This document shows positions 9,258 through 19,210 of a stretch of 64,000 nt of DNA, piece by piece. Source of the stretch: CAVRCT01 sp963719645 (GTDB lineage: Bacteria > Pseudomonadota > Gammaproteobacteria > DSM-16500); assembly GCA_963719645.1 (NCBI GenBank), contig CAVRCT010000004.1:1-64000 (forward strand), given 5' to 3'. The position numbers were made by a program, and so were the translations under genes. The notes beneath the pieces were generated by a model. That model had not been told where the DNA came from, did no database searches, and was given only the letters and a program-made list of their open reading frames with translations. How positions within the stretch are numbered: the stretch's first letter is position 1; every line of letters starts with the position of its first letter.

Positions 9258-9437
9258 TGTTTAAATTTGCCATTTAAATTAGACTTGCGTGACAGTGTGT
9301 GTCGACTATCAGTCTTTGTGATTCGTTTGAAAAATAAAAAATAAATCATAGCAAAACTCAACTCCTAATAACAGCGTTCGTTTTAATGATGATACTGGTT
9401 TGATTTAATTAATGAATGTTTTCGATAGGTATAAAAA

Positions 9438-12400
9438 ATGTTTACTGAGAGACCAGCGCCTGTCTTTAAAAAAGATGAAAAAGATGGAAAAGATGGAAAA
9501 GATGAAAAAAAATCATCCTCACGCTCAACTCGTCCCGAGGATAGAATGACAGATGAGGATATCAATCCCTCCTCTTCTAATTCTTCCAGCTCCGATCCTA
9601 GACATCAGGGGAAAAAACGCAAAGCAGATGCACTAACAGAAAATGATGATGATGGCTCTGACTCAAAGTCCTTTCGACGAAAAATCAACCCACCTCCTGG
9701 CAGCGAGCCAGAGGCAATGTCAGATATTGAAGAAAAAAAAGCATCGCCCTTTAGATACAAATCCGTCGAATTTGAAAAAGTTCGCAACCTTCATGGTATT
9801 CAATTCGACATTTACGCTACCCACCAATTTTGTACAGAAAAAGCCGTGTATTTGCAGCCCATCGCATTTGATATTCACTATGCCAACTTTAATCTGAAAG
9901 TCTTTTTTGAAGCCATTATGTTCCTGATCAAAAATAACGAAGATCTACGCAGCGTTTTTATCGAGGTCGATGGTGAAGTGAAACAAGCCATTCATTTTAT
10001 GGATAACATCAAATTCACCAACCTCTGGCCAATAGCAGTCATCGATGGATCATCACTGTTAAAGCATAATGCATCAGGCGATGCTGTTGTGCCGCCTATT
10101 CAAAAAATAGTCTCAACATTACAAACGCTGGGTGAAGATTCTCTGTTATCTACCCCAGTCAAATTAAATAAAGGACCTCTTTTACGTGTTTTAGTCATTC
10201 AATATTCAACAGAACTTTTCCAAGTTTTATATCTTTTTAATCATATTGTCTTTAATGGACATGAAGCACAAAATAGTTTTTTTCGCCAATTATCTATTTG
10301 CTATACTACACTGGCTGCGAGTCAATCACCGGAGGATGATAAGCGTTTAACCTCCAGGCCTTCTCAGGATTCCATTCCACCTCTCGAAGTCACCCCAGCA
10401 AAGACAGCATTTTGGCAAGATGAATTAAAAAAATATTCTTCTTCTGCATTCACAGAAGAAACAAATTTCCGAGGCGAGCAATTTCCGTTAGAAATCAGTG
10501 CGGAGCTCGTGCAAAAAATTGAAGCTTTTATCAAAACAATCGCTGAGCAATCCAATCAACAAATCAAGCCAACGTTATTTCAAGTCATTTTAAGCGTTCT
10601 ATATCTCATCGAATATTTTTGCAATAGCAAAACACAAGTTTGTATTCTCACGCCTTCCTTGAATCGTCACAGCAAAGGGAAAGATATCGTAAGTTGCGGC
10701 GTCAATACGGTGCCGCTCATACAGGAATTTTCTGCTGGCACAGAATACATTCGTTTTTTAGCGAACGTGAGCCAGCACACCAAAGCAGCACTTGAAAATC
10801 AATTACCTTTTGATCAACTTAATTTGCCTGATCCGAACCAATGTCTTATGTTTGCGTTTAATGGTGAAAAAGAAAATTGGAAATTCTCGGAACAACACCA
10901 ATTTGAGCCGCACGTCATAGATATGAGTATCACCAAATTTAGAGTAGCCGTTAGCTTTGATAGATATAAAGGCGCCTTAAGAGGTTATGCGGAAGTCCGA
11001 GACAAATCTGCATTTCAATTTTTAAACACTCATATTGTTAATCTATTGACGGATATTTTACAAAACCCAAACAAAAAACTCTTCGAATTAAAAATGTTAA
11101 CAGATGCTGAGCGGACGATCTTAGCGCATTCACATGAGAGCAAACTCGATCCGCCGTTTGAAGGTTTTCCACATGAAATAGTTGCCACAGGCGCGGTTAA
11201 ATTTCCAACTCAATTAGCCGCCACCTTTCTCGCGCCTGATAAATCAGAAATATCCATCACTTTTCAAAGATTGCATGAAAAAGCAAAAATGGTTGCTGCT
11301 TATCTGCAACATTTAAATTTCAAACCCGGTAACTTGATTGGAATCTGCGTATCTTCTTCACCTGAATTATTTATAGCACTCATCGCTGGAATGTATGCAG
11401 GCGTTACGGTGGTGCCGCTTGAAACCGAGGCCACACCCATTCGTGCAACGAAATTACAAAAATGCAAGGTATCGTATGTCATCGTCGACAAAAGCACCAC
11501 TACACAGTTTGGCGGAAAAAATAAATTGGATATCAGTGATCTTTCTCTGATTGAATCAACTTGCAAACAACTTAGTATCCCGCCCTATAAACCACCCACT
11601 ACCTTAACACCCTCCGATATTATGTATGTTTGTTTTACCTCAGGATCCACTGGACAACCTAAAGGTGCGAGAATCCAGTATAAAAATATTCAAATGTTAA
11701 TGGGTCGATTGTTAAAAAAAGACTTTAAACCGACCGATCGTTTTTTATTATGGGCTCCTGTTACCTTTGATGCATTCCATTATGATTGGTTGCAAGCATG
11801 GCCATTTGGCGCTGGACTCTATTGCATGGTACAACAATCCGTCAGAGAGCTCGCCCGCGTGATTATTGAAAAGCAAATTACTGTTGTCACTCTCTCTGCA
11901 AACATTTTAAAAGATTTAGGAGATCCTGATTTATATCCTAGTCTTCGCTATGTCATTACCATGGGCGCAATGCAAGACAGTGAAACATTAATGCGTTGGC
12001 ATACTGCATTACAAAAAAGAGGGGGCTATATTGTCAATGCCTATGGCACCACAGAAGTTGGCATTGCAAACTCGGAGCACGTCTTTCAAGGAGCAAATGA
12101 CAGCCATCGTCATATAGGGCCCATGCCGAATGGATTTGTTGTTAACCCCGATAATGGCATAACTGAAGTACCCCCTGGTTGTCGCGGCGAACTCCTGTTA
12201 ACAGGTCCGCAAGTGGGCTTAGGGTATTTAGGAGATGAGGATAAAAATGGGGCATTTACACGGGTTTTTTATGATCAGGATAAATGCCAATTAGTACCAC
12301 TACCCGGCAATCAAGAGCATAAAGATGCAATGCCTTGCTATCGAACGGGCGATATTGTTTCTTATAATTCACAAGCAAATAGTTTTGTTTTCTGGGGACG

Positions 12401-13151
12401 AAAAGACAACCAAGTCAAAACAGGGGGTGTCCGAGTAGACCTGGATGGCGTCATTCAACTCCTTTCGAAGAGGTGTCCATTAATTAGTAAAATCGTAATA
12501 CTTCCCTCATCCAATTATGAAAATATGGATGCTTACGTTGAAGCAAAAGGATACACCACTGAACAACTCAACGATATATTGATTGATTCGGATGTCAATC
12601 CTGCCGTCCGATTTTCGGAAGTTTTTTGTCTCGATCAAATGCCTGAAAAAAATGGTAAAGCCGATATTGCGACACTTAGAGCAATAAAATCCAACTCCCT
12701 ACCAAGTGCTGATGACGTCATGCCCGATCCGCTAGAAGCGTGCTTGCTCGATATTTGGCGCACTCTTTTGGACAAACGCGGTATCAGATTAACAGACAAC
12801 TTTTACCGCATCGGAGGAACCTCACGAAAAATCATTCGTCTAGATACGACGATTAACCATCAATTGCAAAAGTATTTAACAGAAGACTTTTCAATTTATT
12901 ATTTTTTAACAGAAGACCTCTCAGCGAATAGATTAAAGAAAAGCCATACAACCTCTGCAAATAAGAAATTAAATAAAAGCAATCTAACCATTGCAAAATT
13001 GACTACCTATCTAAAAACAATACTAAAGCCTGATTTTTATCAGCCTAGTTCTAGCTCCAATTCTAGTTCTAGCTCCAATTCTAATTCTAGTTCAAGCCGC
13101 AGCCTCGACCCGGACTCAATGCAATCCCGCTCACTCAGCCTCACTCGCTAA
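9438..13151 (+). CDS. Single-module nonribosomal peptide synthetase-like protein (C-A-T)
   Basis: 1237 residues. Residues 1-105 are low complexity, with Lys/Asp repeats, a Ser run and a basic GKKRKADAL patch. About 110-560 is a condensation-type domain whose HHxxxDG motif is degenerate (FNHIVFNG: the second His remains, Asp is Asn). About 590-1065 is an adenylation domain with A3 YVCFTSGSTGQPKG, A5 NAYGTTEVGI, A7 YRTGDIV, A8 GRKDNQVKTGGVRVDL and the A10 Lys in KNGKADI. About 1075-1150 is a carrier domain with the phosphopantetheine Ser in DNFYRIGGTSRK. It ends in a Ser/Asn-rich tail. The A domain should activate an amino or hydroxy acid; the substrate cannot be read here. The probable thioesterase partner is the next gene. 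No phosphopantetheinyl transferase is in view. The Ser-rich ends are unusual for an NRPS. Confidence 0.88.
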   Translation: MFTERPAPVFKKDEKDGKDGKDEKKSSSRSTRPEDRMTDEDINPSSSNSSSSDPRHQGKKRKADALTENDDDGSDSKSFRRKINPPPGSEPEAMSDIEEKKASPFRYKSVEFEKVRNLHGIQFDIYATHQFCTEKAVYLQPIAFDIHYANFNLKVFFEAIMFLIKNNEDLRSVFIEVDGEVKQAIHFMDNIKFTNLWPIAVIDGSSLLKHNASGDAVVPPIQKIVSTLQTLGEDSLLSTPVKLNKGPLLRVLVIQYSTELFQVLYLFNHIVFNGHEAQNSFFRQLSICYTTLAASQSPEDDKRLTSRPSQDSIPPLEVTPAKTAFWQDELKKYSSSAFTEETNFRGEQFPLEISAELVQKIEAFIKTIAEQSNQQIKPTLFQVILSVLYLIEYFCNSKTQVCILTPSLNRHSKGKDIVSCGVNTVPLIQEFSAGTEYIRFLANVSQHTKAALENQLPFDQLNLPDPNQCLMFAFNGEKENWKFSEQHQFEPHVIDMSITKFRVAVSFDRYKGALRGYAEVRDKSAFQFLNTHIVNLLTDILQNPNKKLFELKMLTDAERTILAHSHESKLDPPFEGFPHEIVATGAVKFPTQLAATFLAPDKSEISITFQRLHEKAKMVAAYLQHLNFKPGNLIGICVSSSPELFIALIAGMYAGVTVVPLETEATPIRATKLQKCKVSYVIVDKSTTTQFGGKNKLDISDLSLIESTCKQLSIPPYKPPTTLTPSDIMYVCFTSGSTGQPKGARIQYKNIQMLMGRLLKKDFKPTDRFLLWAPVTFDAFHYDWLQAWPFGAGLYCMVQQSVRELARVIIEKQITVVTLSANILKDLGDPDLYPSLRYVITMGAMQDSETLMRWHTALQKRGGYIVNAYGTTEVGIANSEHVFQGANDSHRHIGPMPNGFVVNPDNGITEVPPGCRGELLLTGPQVGLGYLGDEDKNGAFTRVFYDQDKCQLVPLPGNQEHKDAMPCYRTGDIVSYNSQANSFVFWGRKDNQVKTGGVRVDLDGVIQLLSKRCPLISKIVILPSSNYENMDAYVEAKGYTTEQLNDILIDSDVNPAVRFSEVFCLDQMPEKNGKADIATLRAIKSNSLPSADDVMPDPLEACLLDIWRTLLDKRGIRLTDNFYRIGGTSRKIIRLDTTINHQLQKYLTEDFSIYYFLTEDLSANRLKKSHTTSANKKLNKSNLTIAKLTTYLKTILKPDFYQPSSSSNSSSSSNSNSSSSRSLDPDSMQSRSLSLTR

Positions 13152-13396
13152 TTTATCACTAGAATTCGCCGTAGAATTCGTTATAATTTACATCAAAATA
13201 AGGGTCAATAGATTAGCGTCTATTGATAACTGACTTTTGGTCCAAAAAGAAACACAATCAGCCAAACTCTTCGACTACTCTCAAAGAGGTTGTCTGGTTT
13301 TGCTTTTAAACCCAATAATCGGTTGCAATAGACCAGAAATAGAATCAAGAATTCCATTTTTTAATTTAGCCCAAGAAAATAAGAGGAGTTTGTATT

Positions 13397-14797
13397 ATGC
13401 CTTTAGACGAATTAAAAACCGTGGCGAGAGTTAACAATAAAAACAACAATGGGCCTATGTATGTTTTTTTTCCAGGCATATTTGGAAAACCAGAAGTTTT
13501 TAAGCGTCTACAATCCATCTTCAGAGAAGAATTTTGTGACCTCATCATCTTTAATTGGACTGACCCTAAGCAAGATTACCGCACTAGACATCTTAGCTTT
13601 AAAACGCCCGATGACTATATGACTGACGCAACAGCTATAGTAGAAGCCAAATTAAAACCCAACCAAACTCTTTGCCCCATCGGTTTTTCGGGAGGAGTCA
13701 AAATGGCCGATGCACTCGCTAATCGAATCAAATTAAAAGATCCTAAGCGAGTAGTCCGCGCAGCTTTTATTGATTCAGCTGCTAACTATTGTTTGCGTAC
13801 CAATGACCCTGACTCAACAAAACAATTAATCTCTATTTTTAATGAACTGTTTAACTCTCTGGAGGTGAAAGTCGAAGGACAGAGGGTATCACCCCCTCAG
13901 TTCAGCGACCAGGAAATTGCCAGTATTGCAAAATTGCCGATTACCGTGAGCCCTTTAGAAAATAAATTTGATTTTTCCAAGACAGACTCAAGCCAAGTTT
14001 CTAAGATAATTGCCTTGATGAGCACGCATTTAAGGCTTGTCAATTTACATTTTGACCGCATCATTATTTCACAAGAAACTTTCGCTGAATTTGACACCAC
14101 GTGCCAAGTCATCAATGGGTATATTCGGCTATTCAATGACTTCAAATTCAAACGAACAAAACTTGATTCAGTTCATTCATACGCGACGGGAAAAAGATCT
14201 GCCGATTTTGATAAAGATCGCCAAGATTATGCAGAACAGTTTGTACGAGTCAAACTAGAGGGTGAACATCTAACCTGTCTAACTGACTATGCTTGGTCGA
14301 CAGCAAAATCCATGCAGTCATTTTTTATTATGTCGAATCCGAACCTCGCTGCGAGCGCTTCTCGCTCTTCAACAAGAGATGATATGGATCTTGCATTTCC
14401 TCAGCTGGATGATGATGAACCCATGACCGGTAGGTCATCCTCGAGTAGTAGTGACGGAGAGAATGAAAGCGGTTCTGACGACCGACGTTTGTCGCTGACT
14501 TCTTTTCGTAGTTCCTCACAAGATAGCTTCCAATCCCCGGATTCGCCACTTAATTCAGCTCGCGCCCCCTCACCTTTTGGCAGTCTTAGCAGAGATTATT
14601 TCTCTACCGAACGTGTCTCTGCAAGACGAGCTAACGAATTTATCACAAGCCTACGAGCTACTACACGTGGTAATACACGAGAACAACAAATGTTATTAAA
14701 CTCATCTTCTTCGTCTTCCTCATCTCCTCCGTTATCATCGAGCGATTCTTCTCGATCTAGTTCACCCACGCCGATGCAGCTAACACCGAGGGGATAA
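13397..14797 (+). CDS. Alpha/beta-hydrolase, thioesterase-like, with Ser-rich tail
   Basis: A 466-residue protein with GAGGAG about 10 bp before its ATG. The first 300 residues look like an NRPS-type thioesterase: an oxyanion-loop strand PMYVFFPGIFGKPEVF (about 16-31) and the nucleophile elbow CPIGFSGGVKMADAL (Ser about residue 99, GxSxG). A late His in the region after DYAEQF could complete the triad, but I cannot assign it firmly. Residues about 315-466 are disordered and Ser/Asp-rich, very like the tail of the upstream NRPS. The 245-bp gap to the NRPS shows no gene. It probably hydrolyses or cyclises the product of the NRPS; this is inferred from position and fold. Confidence 0.7.
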   Translation: MPLDELKTVARVNNKNNNGPMYVFFPGIFGKPEVFKRLQSIFREEFCDLIIFNWTDPKQDYRTRHLSFKTPDDYMTDATAIVEAKLKPNQTLCPIGFSGGVKMADALANRIKLKDPKRVVRAAFIDSAANYCLRTNDPDSTKQLISIFNELFNSLEVKVEGQRVSPPQFSDQEIASIAKLPITVSPLENKFDFSKTDSSQVSKIIALMSTHLRLVNLHFDRIIISQETFAEFDTTCQVINGYIRLFNDFKFKRTKLDSVHSYATGKRSADFDKDRQDYAEQFVRVKLEGEHLTCLTDYAWSTAKSMQSFFIMSNPNLAASASRSSTRDDMDLAFPQLDDDEPMTGRSSSSSSDGENESGSDDRRLSLTSFRSSSQDSFQSPDSPLNSARAPSPFGSLSRDYFSTERVSARRANEFITSLRATTRGNTREQQMLLNSSSSSSSSPPLSSSDSSRSSSPTPMQLTPRG

Positions 14798-14808
14798 TTC
14801 ATCTTTCC

Positions 14809-14899
14809 GAGCCGCGACCGCCAGGGAACGACTCTGAGGATTCTATTTTCTCGCATCTATCAATTCATGATATGTGACGCCCCTAACGGTCGCGGCTCA
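14809..14899. repeat. Palindromic repeat R3 (copy 1)
   Basis: Arms GAGCCGCGACCG (14809-14820) and CGGTCGCGGCTC (14888-14899) enclose a shorter inner inverted repeat; length about 91 bp. Other copies lie at 18023-18117 and, split by a nested insertion, at 20991-21450. All lie between genes of the 14.8-21.5 kb segment. Confidence 0.75.
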
Positions 14900-15024
14900 G
14901 TTTAAAAGCATTTCTGGCGAGGATGACAGTCCTTGCAAAAATTTTCTTGTATTTTATTCAAAAATCATAGATAAAGTGGTCGGACTCACTGAAAAGCAAT
15001 CTTCATCAACACAGGGAATGTGCT

Positions 15025-16248
15025 ATGCGATTTTTTCGGCTTTCTTTATTAACGACTTTTATCACCACCACTGTTTTTAGTCATGCTGCATTGGCAGCCG
15101 CATTTCAGTTATATGAATTAGGCACTCCCATCATTGGCACCGCCGGTGTGGGTCAAGCAGCCGTTGCTGAAGATGCATCGACTGCTTATTTTAATCCTGC
15201 TGGGATGGCATTATTAAAAACCAGTAACGTGATGGTTGGCTCACAACTCTTACTATCCTACGCCAATTTTTCGAGAAACACATCGGCTACCACGATTTTG
15301 GGTAACAATGGCGGCAATGCCGCTGGACTTACGCCGGGTGTTGATTTGTATTATGCCTACAGTTATTCACCCAATTTAAAATTCGGCATCAGTCTCACCT
15401 CACCCTACGGCGGCATGCTGAATTACAATGATGGCTGGGTAGGTCGATTTGTCGTACAAGGTGTAACTTTTTATACGCTCAATCTCAACCCGAGTATTGC
15501 GTATCGCATTAATGACAAGGTTTCAATCGGCGGCGGCCTATCATTGGAATACATGAATTTGCAAGAAACCGTTGCTCTACCGATTCCTATTACTCCACTC
15601 GTTGATGGTCAAGCCAAAGTAAATCTCGATAGTTGGGCGCCTGGTTTTAATTTAGGTGTCATGTTTACACCACGCGAATCGACAAAAATAGGTATCGCTT
15701 ACCGTTCGAAGATCACGCACGACTTGCATGGCAGCACAACATTTTTGCGAATTACGTCAACACCCAATACGTCTAGTCAAATGGTCATGCCGCAAAATAT
15801 CATCATGAGTCTTGCACAAGACATCAAACAATTTACGCTGTTGGGTGAAGTCGGTTGGGCAAATTGGGCCACGATGAGAGATACCACTCTCACCGTAGAC
15901 GGTTTTTCCGCGGTGACACCACGTGATTGGAACAATACCTATCGAATCGGTTTAGGCGGTCAATATAAAATTAATCCGCTCTTTCTAGTGCAGGCAGGCG
16001 CTTCCTTTGATTCCTCGCCAACAAATAGTTCTCATCGTTTGCCTGATCTACCCATGGATAGACAAGTTCGTCTCGGTATAGGTCTCATGTATACCCTCAT
16101 TAAACAAGTCACGTTAGGTGCATCCTACGAATACATGAATCTAGGCCATGCCAATATTAATAATTTTTCTTCGAATGGTGCATTAGTTGGTTCTTATTCG
16201 AGAAACTATGCCAACACGATGCAAATCAGTTTGAATGTAGAAACTTAA
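15025..16248 (+). CDS. FadL/OmpP1-family outer membrane transporter
   Basis: A 407-residue outer-membrane beta-barrel. It has signal peptide MRFFRLSLLTTFITTTVFSH with cleavage near ALA-AAF, then the FadL hallmark N-terminus AAFQLYELGTPIIGTAGVGQ and AEDASTAYFNPAGMALL (NPA motif). Alternating beta strands continue to a C-terminus of the ANTMQISLNVET type. FadL proteins let long-chain fatty acids or other hydrophobic compounds cross the outer membrane. The start has AGGGA about 9 bp upstream. It lies 67 bp before the sulfatase gene in the same direction; a shared role in uptake of a sulfated or lipidic substrate is possible but only inferred from position. Confidence 0.92.
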   Translation: MRFFRLSLLTTFITTTVFSHAALAAAFQLYELGTPIIGTAGVGQAAVAEDASTAYFNPAGMALLKTSNVMVGSQLLLSYANFSRNTSATTILGNNGGNAAGLTPGVDLYYAYSYSPNLKFGISLTSPYGGMLNYNDGWVGRFVVQGVTFYTLNLNPSIAYRINDKVSIGGGLSLEYMNLQETVALPIPITPLVDGQAKVNLDSWAPGFNLGVMFTPRESTKIGIAYRSKITHDLHGSTTFLRITSTPNTSSQMVMPQNIIMSLAQDIKQFTLLGEVGWANWATMRDTTLTVDGFSAVTPRDWNNTYRIGLGGQYKINPLFLVQAGASFDSSPTNSSHRLPDLPMDRQVRLGIGLMYTLIKQVTLGASYEYMNLGHANINNFSSNGALVGSYSRNYANTMQISLNVET

Positions 16249-16315
16249 TTTTTATATATCTGCCAAATTTTTTTATGTAGAATAATAACTCATCAAGAAG
16301 GAAAGGAATCCATTC

Positions 16316-17944
16316 ATGATAATTATTTCACCTCGATTTGTAAAAACTGCCATTGTCAGCGCTTGCATAGCCACACTCACCACCGCCTCGATTGCAGCAA
16401 CCACGACAACAACTAATCCCGCAAAACCCAATGTCATCTTCATTATGGGCGATGATGTCGGCTGGTTTAATATTGGTGCCTACAATCAAGGTATCATGGG
16501 AACCAAAACACCTAATCTCGATAAACTGGCCGCGCAAGGGATGCGGATGACAGATTATTATGCTGAACCGAGTTGCACAGCCGGGCGCGCGAATTTCATT
16601 ACCGGTGAATTACCGATTCGTACTGGTTTAACCACCGTTGGCCAGGCAGGCGCTACGATTGGGATGCCGGATGAAGCACCTACCATTGCAACCGCATTAC
16701 ACGCCATGGGTTATGCAACTGGTCAGTTTGGTAAAAATCATTTAGGCGATCTCAATCGATATCTCCCTTGCGTACACGGTTTTGATGAATATTTTGGCTA
16801 TTTATATCACCTCGATGCGATGGAAGATCCCTTCTGGCATTCTTATCCCGCTGCGCTGAAAGATAAAGTGGGTCCACGCAATATGGTTCACTGCTGGGCT
16901 ACAAATTCGGATGATGCCACTGTTCAACCACGCTGGGGTAAAGTGGGTAAACAAAAAATTGAAGATGCCGGTGCATTACCACCCGAGCGGATGAAAACAG
17001 TTGATGATGAAATTCTTGCTGATACTTTCAAATTTATCGATAAAGCAAAAGCAGATGGCAAACCGTTTTTTGTTTGGTTAAATCCAACACGCATGCATAT
17101 CATCACTCATCTTGCCGACAAATACGAAAAACAAATGAATTCAGAAAATGGCTGGTATCAAGAAGAAGCCGGTATGGCGCAGCTTGATGACATCGTTGGC
17201 TCTGTCATGCAAAAAGTAAAAAGCATGGGTATTGAAAATAACACTATCATTGTTTTCACAACAGACAATGGCGCTGAAGTCTTCACCTGGCCAGATGGTG
17301 CGATGACACCGTTTGCCGGTGCAAAAGGAACGGTGCTAGAAGGCGGTATGCGCGTCCCAATGATTGTCTCTTGGCCAGGAAAAATTCCTGCCGGCAAAGT
17401 TGAAAATGGCATCATGTCTGGACTGGATTGGTTCCCAACGTTGGTCGCAGCAGCCGGCGATCCTAACATTGTTGCCGAACTCAAAAATGGTAAACAACTC
17501 GATAGTCAAAATTATAAAGTCCATTTGGATGGTTACGATCAAACGAACCTGCTCACGGCTAAAGGCGCTTCCAATCGTCATGAAGTCCTCTATTTTGCCG
17601 AGAAAAAACTGGGCGCTATCCGGATCGATGATTATAAATATCGTTTTATTGATCAACCCAATGGATGGTTAGGTGCAACGGTGACACTTGACTGGCCGCT
17701 TATCACTAACTTACGTCTAGATCCATTTGAACGTGCGGGAATACCCACTGCGGCAAATGGCTCATTAAACTTTTACAGCTTTTATGTGCATGAATTCTGG
17801 CGCTTTATCTACACCCAACAAGTTGTTGGGCAGTATGCACAAAGCTTTATTGAATTTCCGCCTATGCAAAAAGGTGCGAGTTTCAATATGGAAGATATTA
17901 AAGAGCAAGTGCTAAAAGCGATTCAGAAAAATGAAGGGGCTTAG
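16316..17944 (+). CDS. Secreted type I sulfatase (arylsulfatase family)
   Basis: A 542-residue enzyme with an N-terminal signal peptide (about 1-28) and start support AAGGAAAGGAA. The alkaline-phosphatase-superfamily sulfatase core is clear: metal-binding NVIFIMGDDVGW (about 39-50), the formylglycine site PSCTAGRANFITGE (Cys about 86; C-x-A-x-R form), the GKNHLGDL segment, a C-terminal metal motif FTTDNGAE (about 312-319) and the conserved KGTVLEGGMRVPMI. It would hydrolyse sulfate esters in the periplasm or outside the cell after its active Cys is oxidised to formylglycine. The matching activating enzyme is encoded at 19211-20302. The substrate is unknown. Confidence 0.93.
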   Translation: MIIISPRFVKTAIVSACIATLTTASIAATTTTTNPAKPNVIFIMGDDVGWFNIGAYNQGIMGTKTPNLDKLAAQGMRMTDYYAEPSCTAGRANFITGELPIRTGLTTVGQAGATIGMPDEAPTIATALHAMGYATGQFGKNHLGDLNRYLPCVHGFDEYFGYLYHLDAMEDPFWHSYPAALKDKVGPRNMVHCWATNSDDATVQPRWGKVGKQKIEDAGALPPERMKTVDDEILADTFKFIDKAKADGKPFFVWLNPTRMHIITHLADKYEKQMNSENGWYQEEAGMAQLDDIVGSVMQKVKSMGIENNTIIVFTTDNGAEVFTWPDGAMTPFAGAKGTVLEGGMRVPMIVSWPGKIPAGKVENGIMSGLDWFPTLVAAAGDPNIVAELKNGKQLDSQNYKVHLDGYDQTNLLTAKGASNRHEVLYFAEKKLGAIRIDDYKYRFIDQPNGWLGATVTLDWPLITNLRLDPFERAGIPTAANGSLNFYSFYVHEFWRFIYTQQVVGQYAQSFIEFPPMQKGASFNMEDIKEQVLKAIQKNEGA

Positions 17945-17972
17945 TGCTGGCTAGCGTGTGACGATCCACTGA

Positions 17973-17998
17973 AGGGGCGCGTAACTCGCCCCTTTTTT
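17973..17998 (+). terminator. Rho-independent terminator after the sulfatase
   Basis: A GC-rich hairpin, GGGGCG and CGCCCC around a short loop, is followed directly by TTTTTT, 30 bp after the sulfatase stop codon. It separates the fadL-like/sulfatase pair from the HAD/FGE pair. Confidence 0.85.
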
Positions 17999-18022
17999 AA
18001 TTAGGTGATGTTGCAGTGAACT

Positions 18023-18117
18023 CTGAGCCGCGACCGTCAGGGAGCGTCACTTGCCACGAATTGATTCTATACGAAAATAGAATCACCGGTGATCACTCCC
18101 TAACGGTCGCGGCTCAG
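18023..18117. repeat. Palindromic repeat R3 (copy 2)
   Basis: Arms CTGAGCCGCGACCG (from 18023) and CGGTCGCGGCTCAG (ending 18117), with a perfect inner hairpin GATTCTAT / ATAGAATC. Near-identical in its ends to the copies at 14809 and 20991. It lies between the sulfatase terminator and the phosphatase gene. Confidence 0.78.
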
Positions 18118-18177
18118 TTTAAAAACATTCTTGGCGCTGGAATGATGGAAAAATACTTTCTAATGATAGGAAATAAT

Positions 18178-19194
18178 ATGTTAAAGAATGCAAAAATCTT
18201 TCTGATATTAATTTTACTAATCAACACCTGCTTTAATTTTCACATCTGTCATGCACAAGCAATTCATCCAACCGATCCATTGCCCTCTTGGAATAATGGC
18301 ACCGTCAAAAATTCAATTCTCGATTTTGTTCGTGTAACCACCGACAAAACCAATCCACATTATGTTTTACCCGTCGAGCGAATTGCAACGTTCGATCAAG
18401 ATGGCACAACGTGGGTGGAACAACCCATGTATGCGCAAGTCGTTTTTGCGCTGGATCGTGTCGTTGAATTGGCACCACAGCACCCAGAATGGCAAACCAC
18501 AGAACCGTTTAAATCCATTCTCACACATGATAAAGCTGCCATGGCGACATTCACGAAACAGGATCTTGAGCGTATTGTCGTAGCAACTCATACCGGCATC
18601 ACCGTCGAAGCGTTTCAAACAGCCGTGCAACATTGGTTAGCAACCGCCAAACATCCTCGCTGGAATCGACCTTATACAGAACTTGTTTATCAACCCATGT
18701 TAGAACTCATCCACTTATTGCAAGCCCATGGGTATAAAATTTATATTGTCACAGGCGGCGGACAAGATTTTGTCCGCGCCTATGCACTAAAAGTCTATGG
18801 CATTCCGCCCGAACAAATTATTGGTTCTACGTTTCAAACACACTATAGTTTTGACAAACAAAAAAAAGGCATTTTATCAAAAACAATGAAGCTATTACTC
18901 AATGATAATTACTCTGGAAAACCAGAAGATATTTACTTATTTATTGGGCATCGGCCTTACGCTGCTTTTGGTAATTCAACAGGCGATCAACAAATGCTGG
19001 AATACACGCAGAGCGGTGGCCCGCATTTAATGCTGCTCGTCCATCATGATGATGCAAAACGAGAATATAGCTACGGATCGCAATCGAAAATCGGAACGTT
19101 TTCGGATGCCTTAATGACAGAAGCGAAACAAAATAATTGGCTAGTCGTTAGTATGAAAAATGACTGGAAACGAATTTTTAAATTTGAAAAATAA
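18178..19194 (+). CDS. Secreted HAD-superfamily phosphatase/hydrolase
   Basis: 338 residues from the chosen ATG, which follows GATAGG and gives a good signal peptide MLKNAKIFLILILLINTCFN with cleavage near CHA-QA. A longer in-frame start would run into the R3 repeat and is rejected. HAD motifs are visible: motif I FDQDGTTW (Asp nucleophile, about residue 69), motif II Thr in YIVTGGG, a Lys in the ILSKTMKLL region, and the motif IV acid in FGNSTGDQQML. It would be an exported phosphomonoesterase-type enzyme. It sits between the sulfatase and its activator, so it may act on the same secreted substrate; this link is inference. Confidence 0.82.
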   Translation: MLKNAKIFLILILLINTCFNFHICHAQAIHPTDPLPSWNNGTVKNSILDFVRVTTDKTNPHYVLPVERIATFDQDGTTWVEQPMYAQVVFALDRVVELAPQHPEWQTTEPFKSILTHDKAAMATFTKQDLERIVVATHTGITVEAFQTAVQHWLATAKHPRWNRPYTELVYQPMLELIHLLQAHGYKIYIVTGGGQDFVRAYALKVYGIPPEQIIGSTFQTHYSFDKQKKGILSKTMKLLLNDNYSGKPEDIYLFIGHRPYAAFGNSTGDQQMLEYTQSGGPHLMLLVHHDDAKREYSYGSQSKIGTFSDALMTEAKQNNWLVVSMKNDWKRIFKFEK

Positions 19195-19210
19195 AGTTGG
19201 TAATATTTCC

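Noticed and set aside
13237..13434. 65-codon plus-strand frame before the thioesterase-like gene
   Set aside because: It runs into the real start of the hydrolase in another frame, with no ribosome site and no family resemblance.
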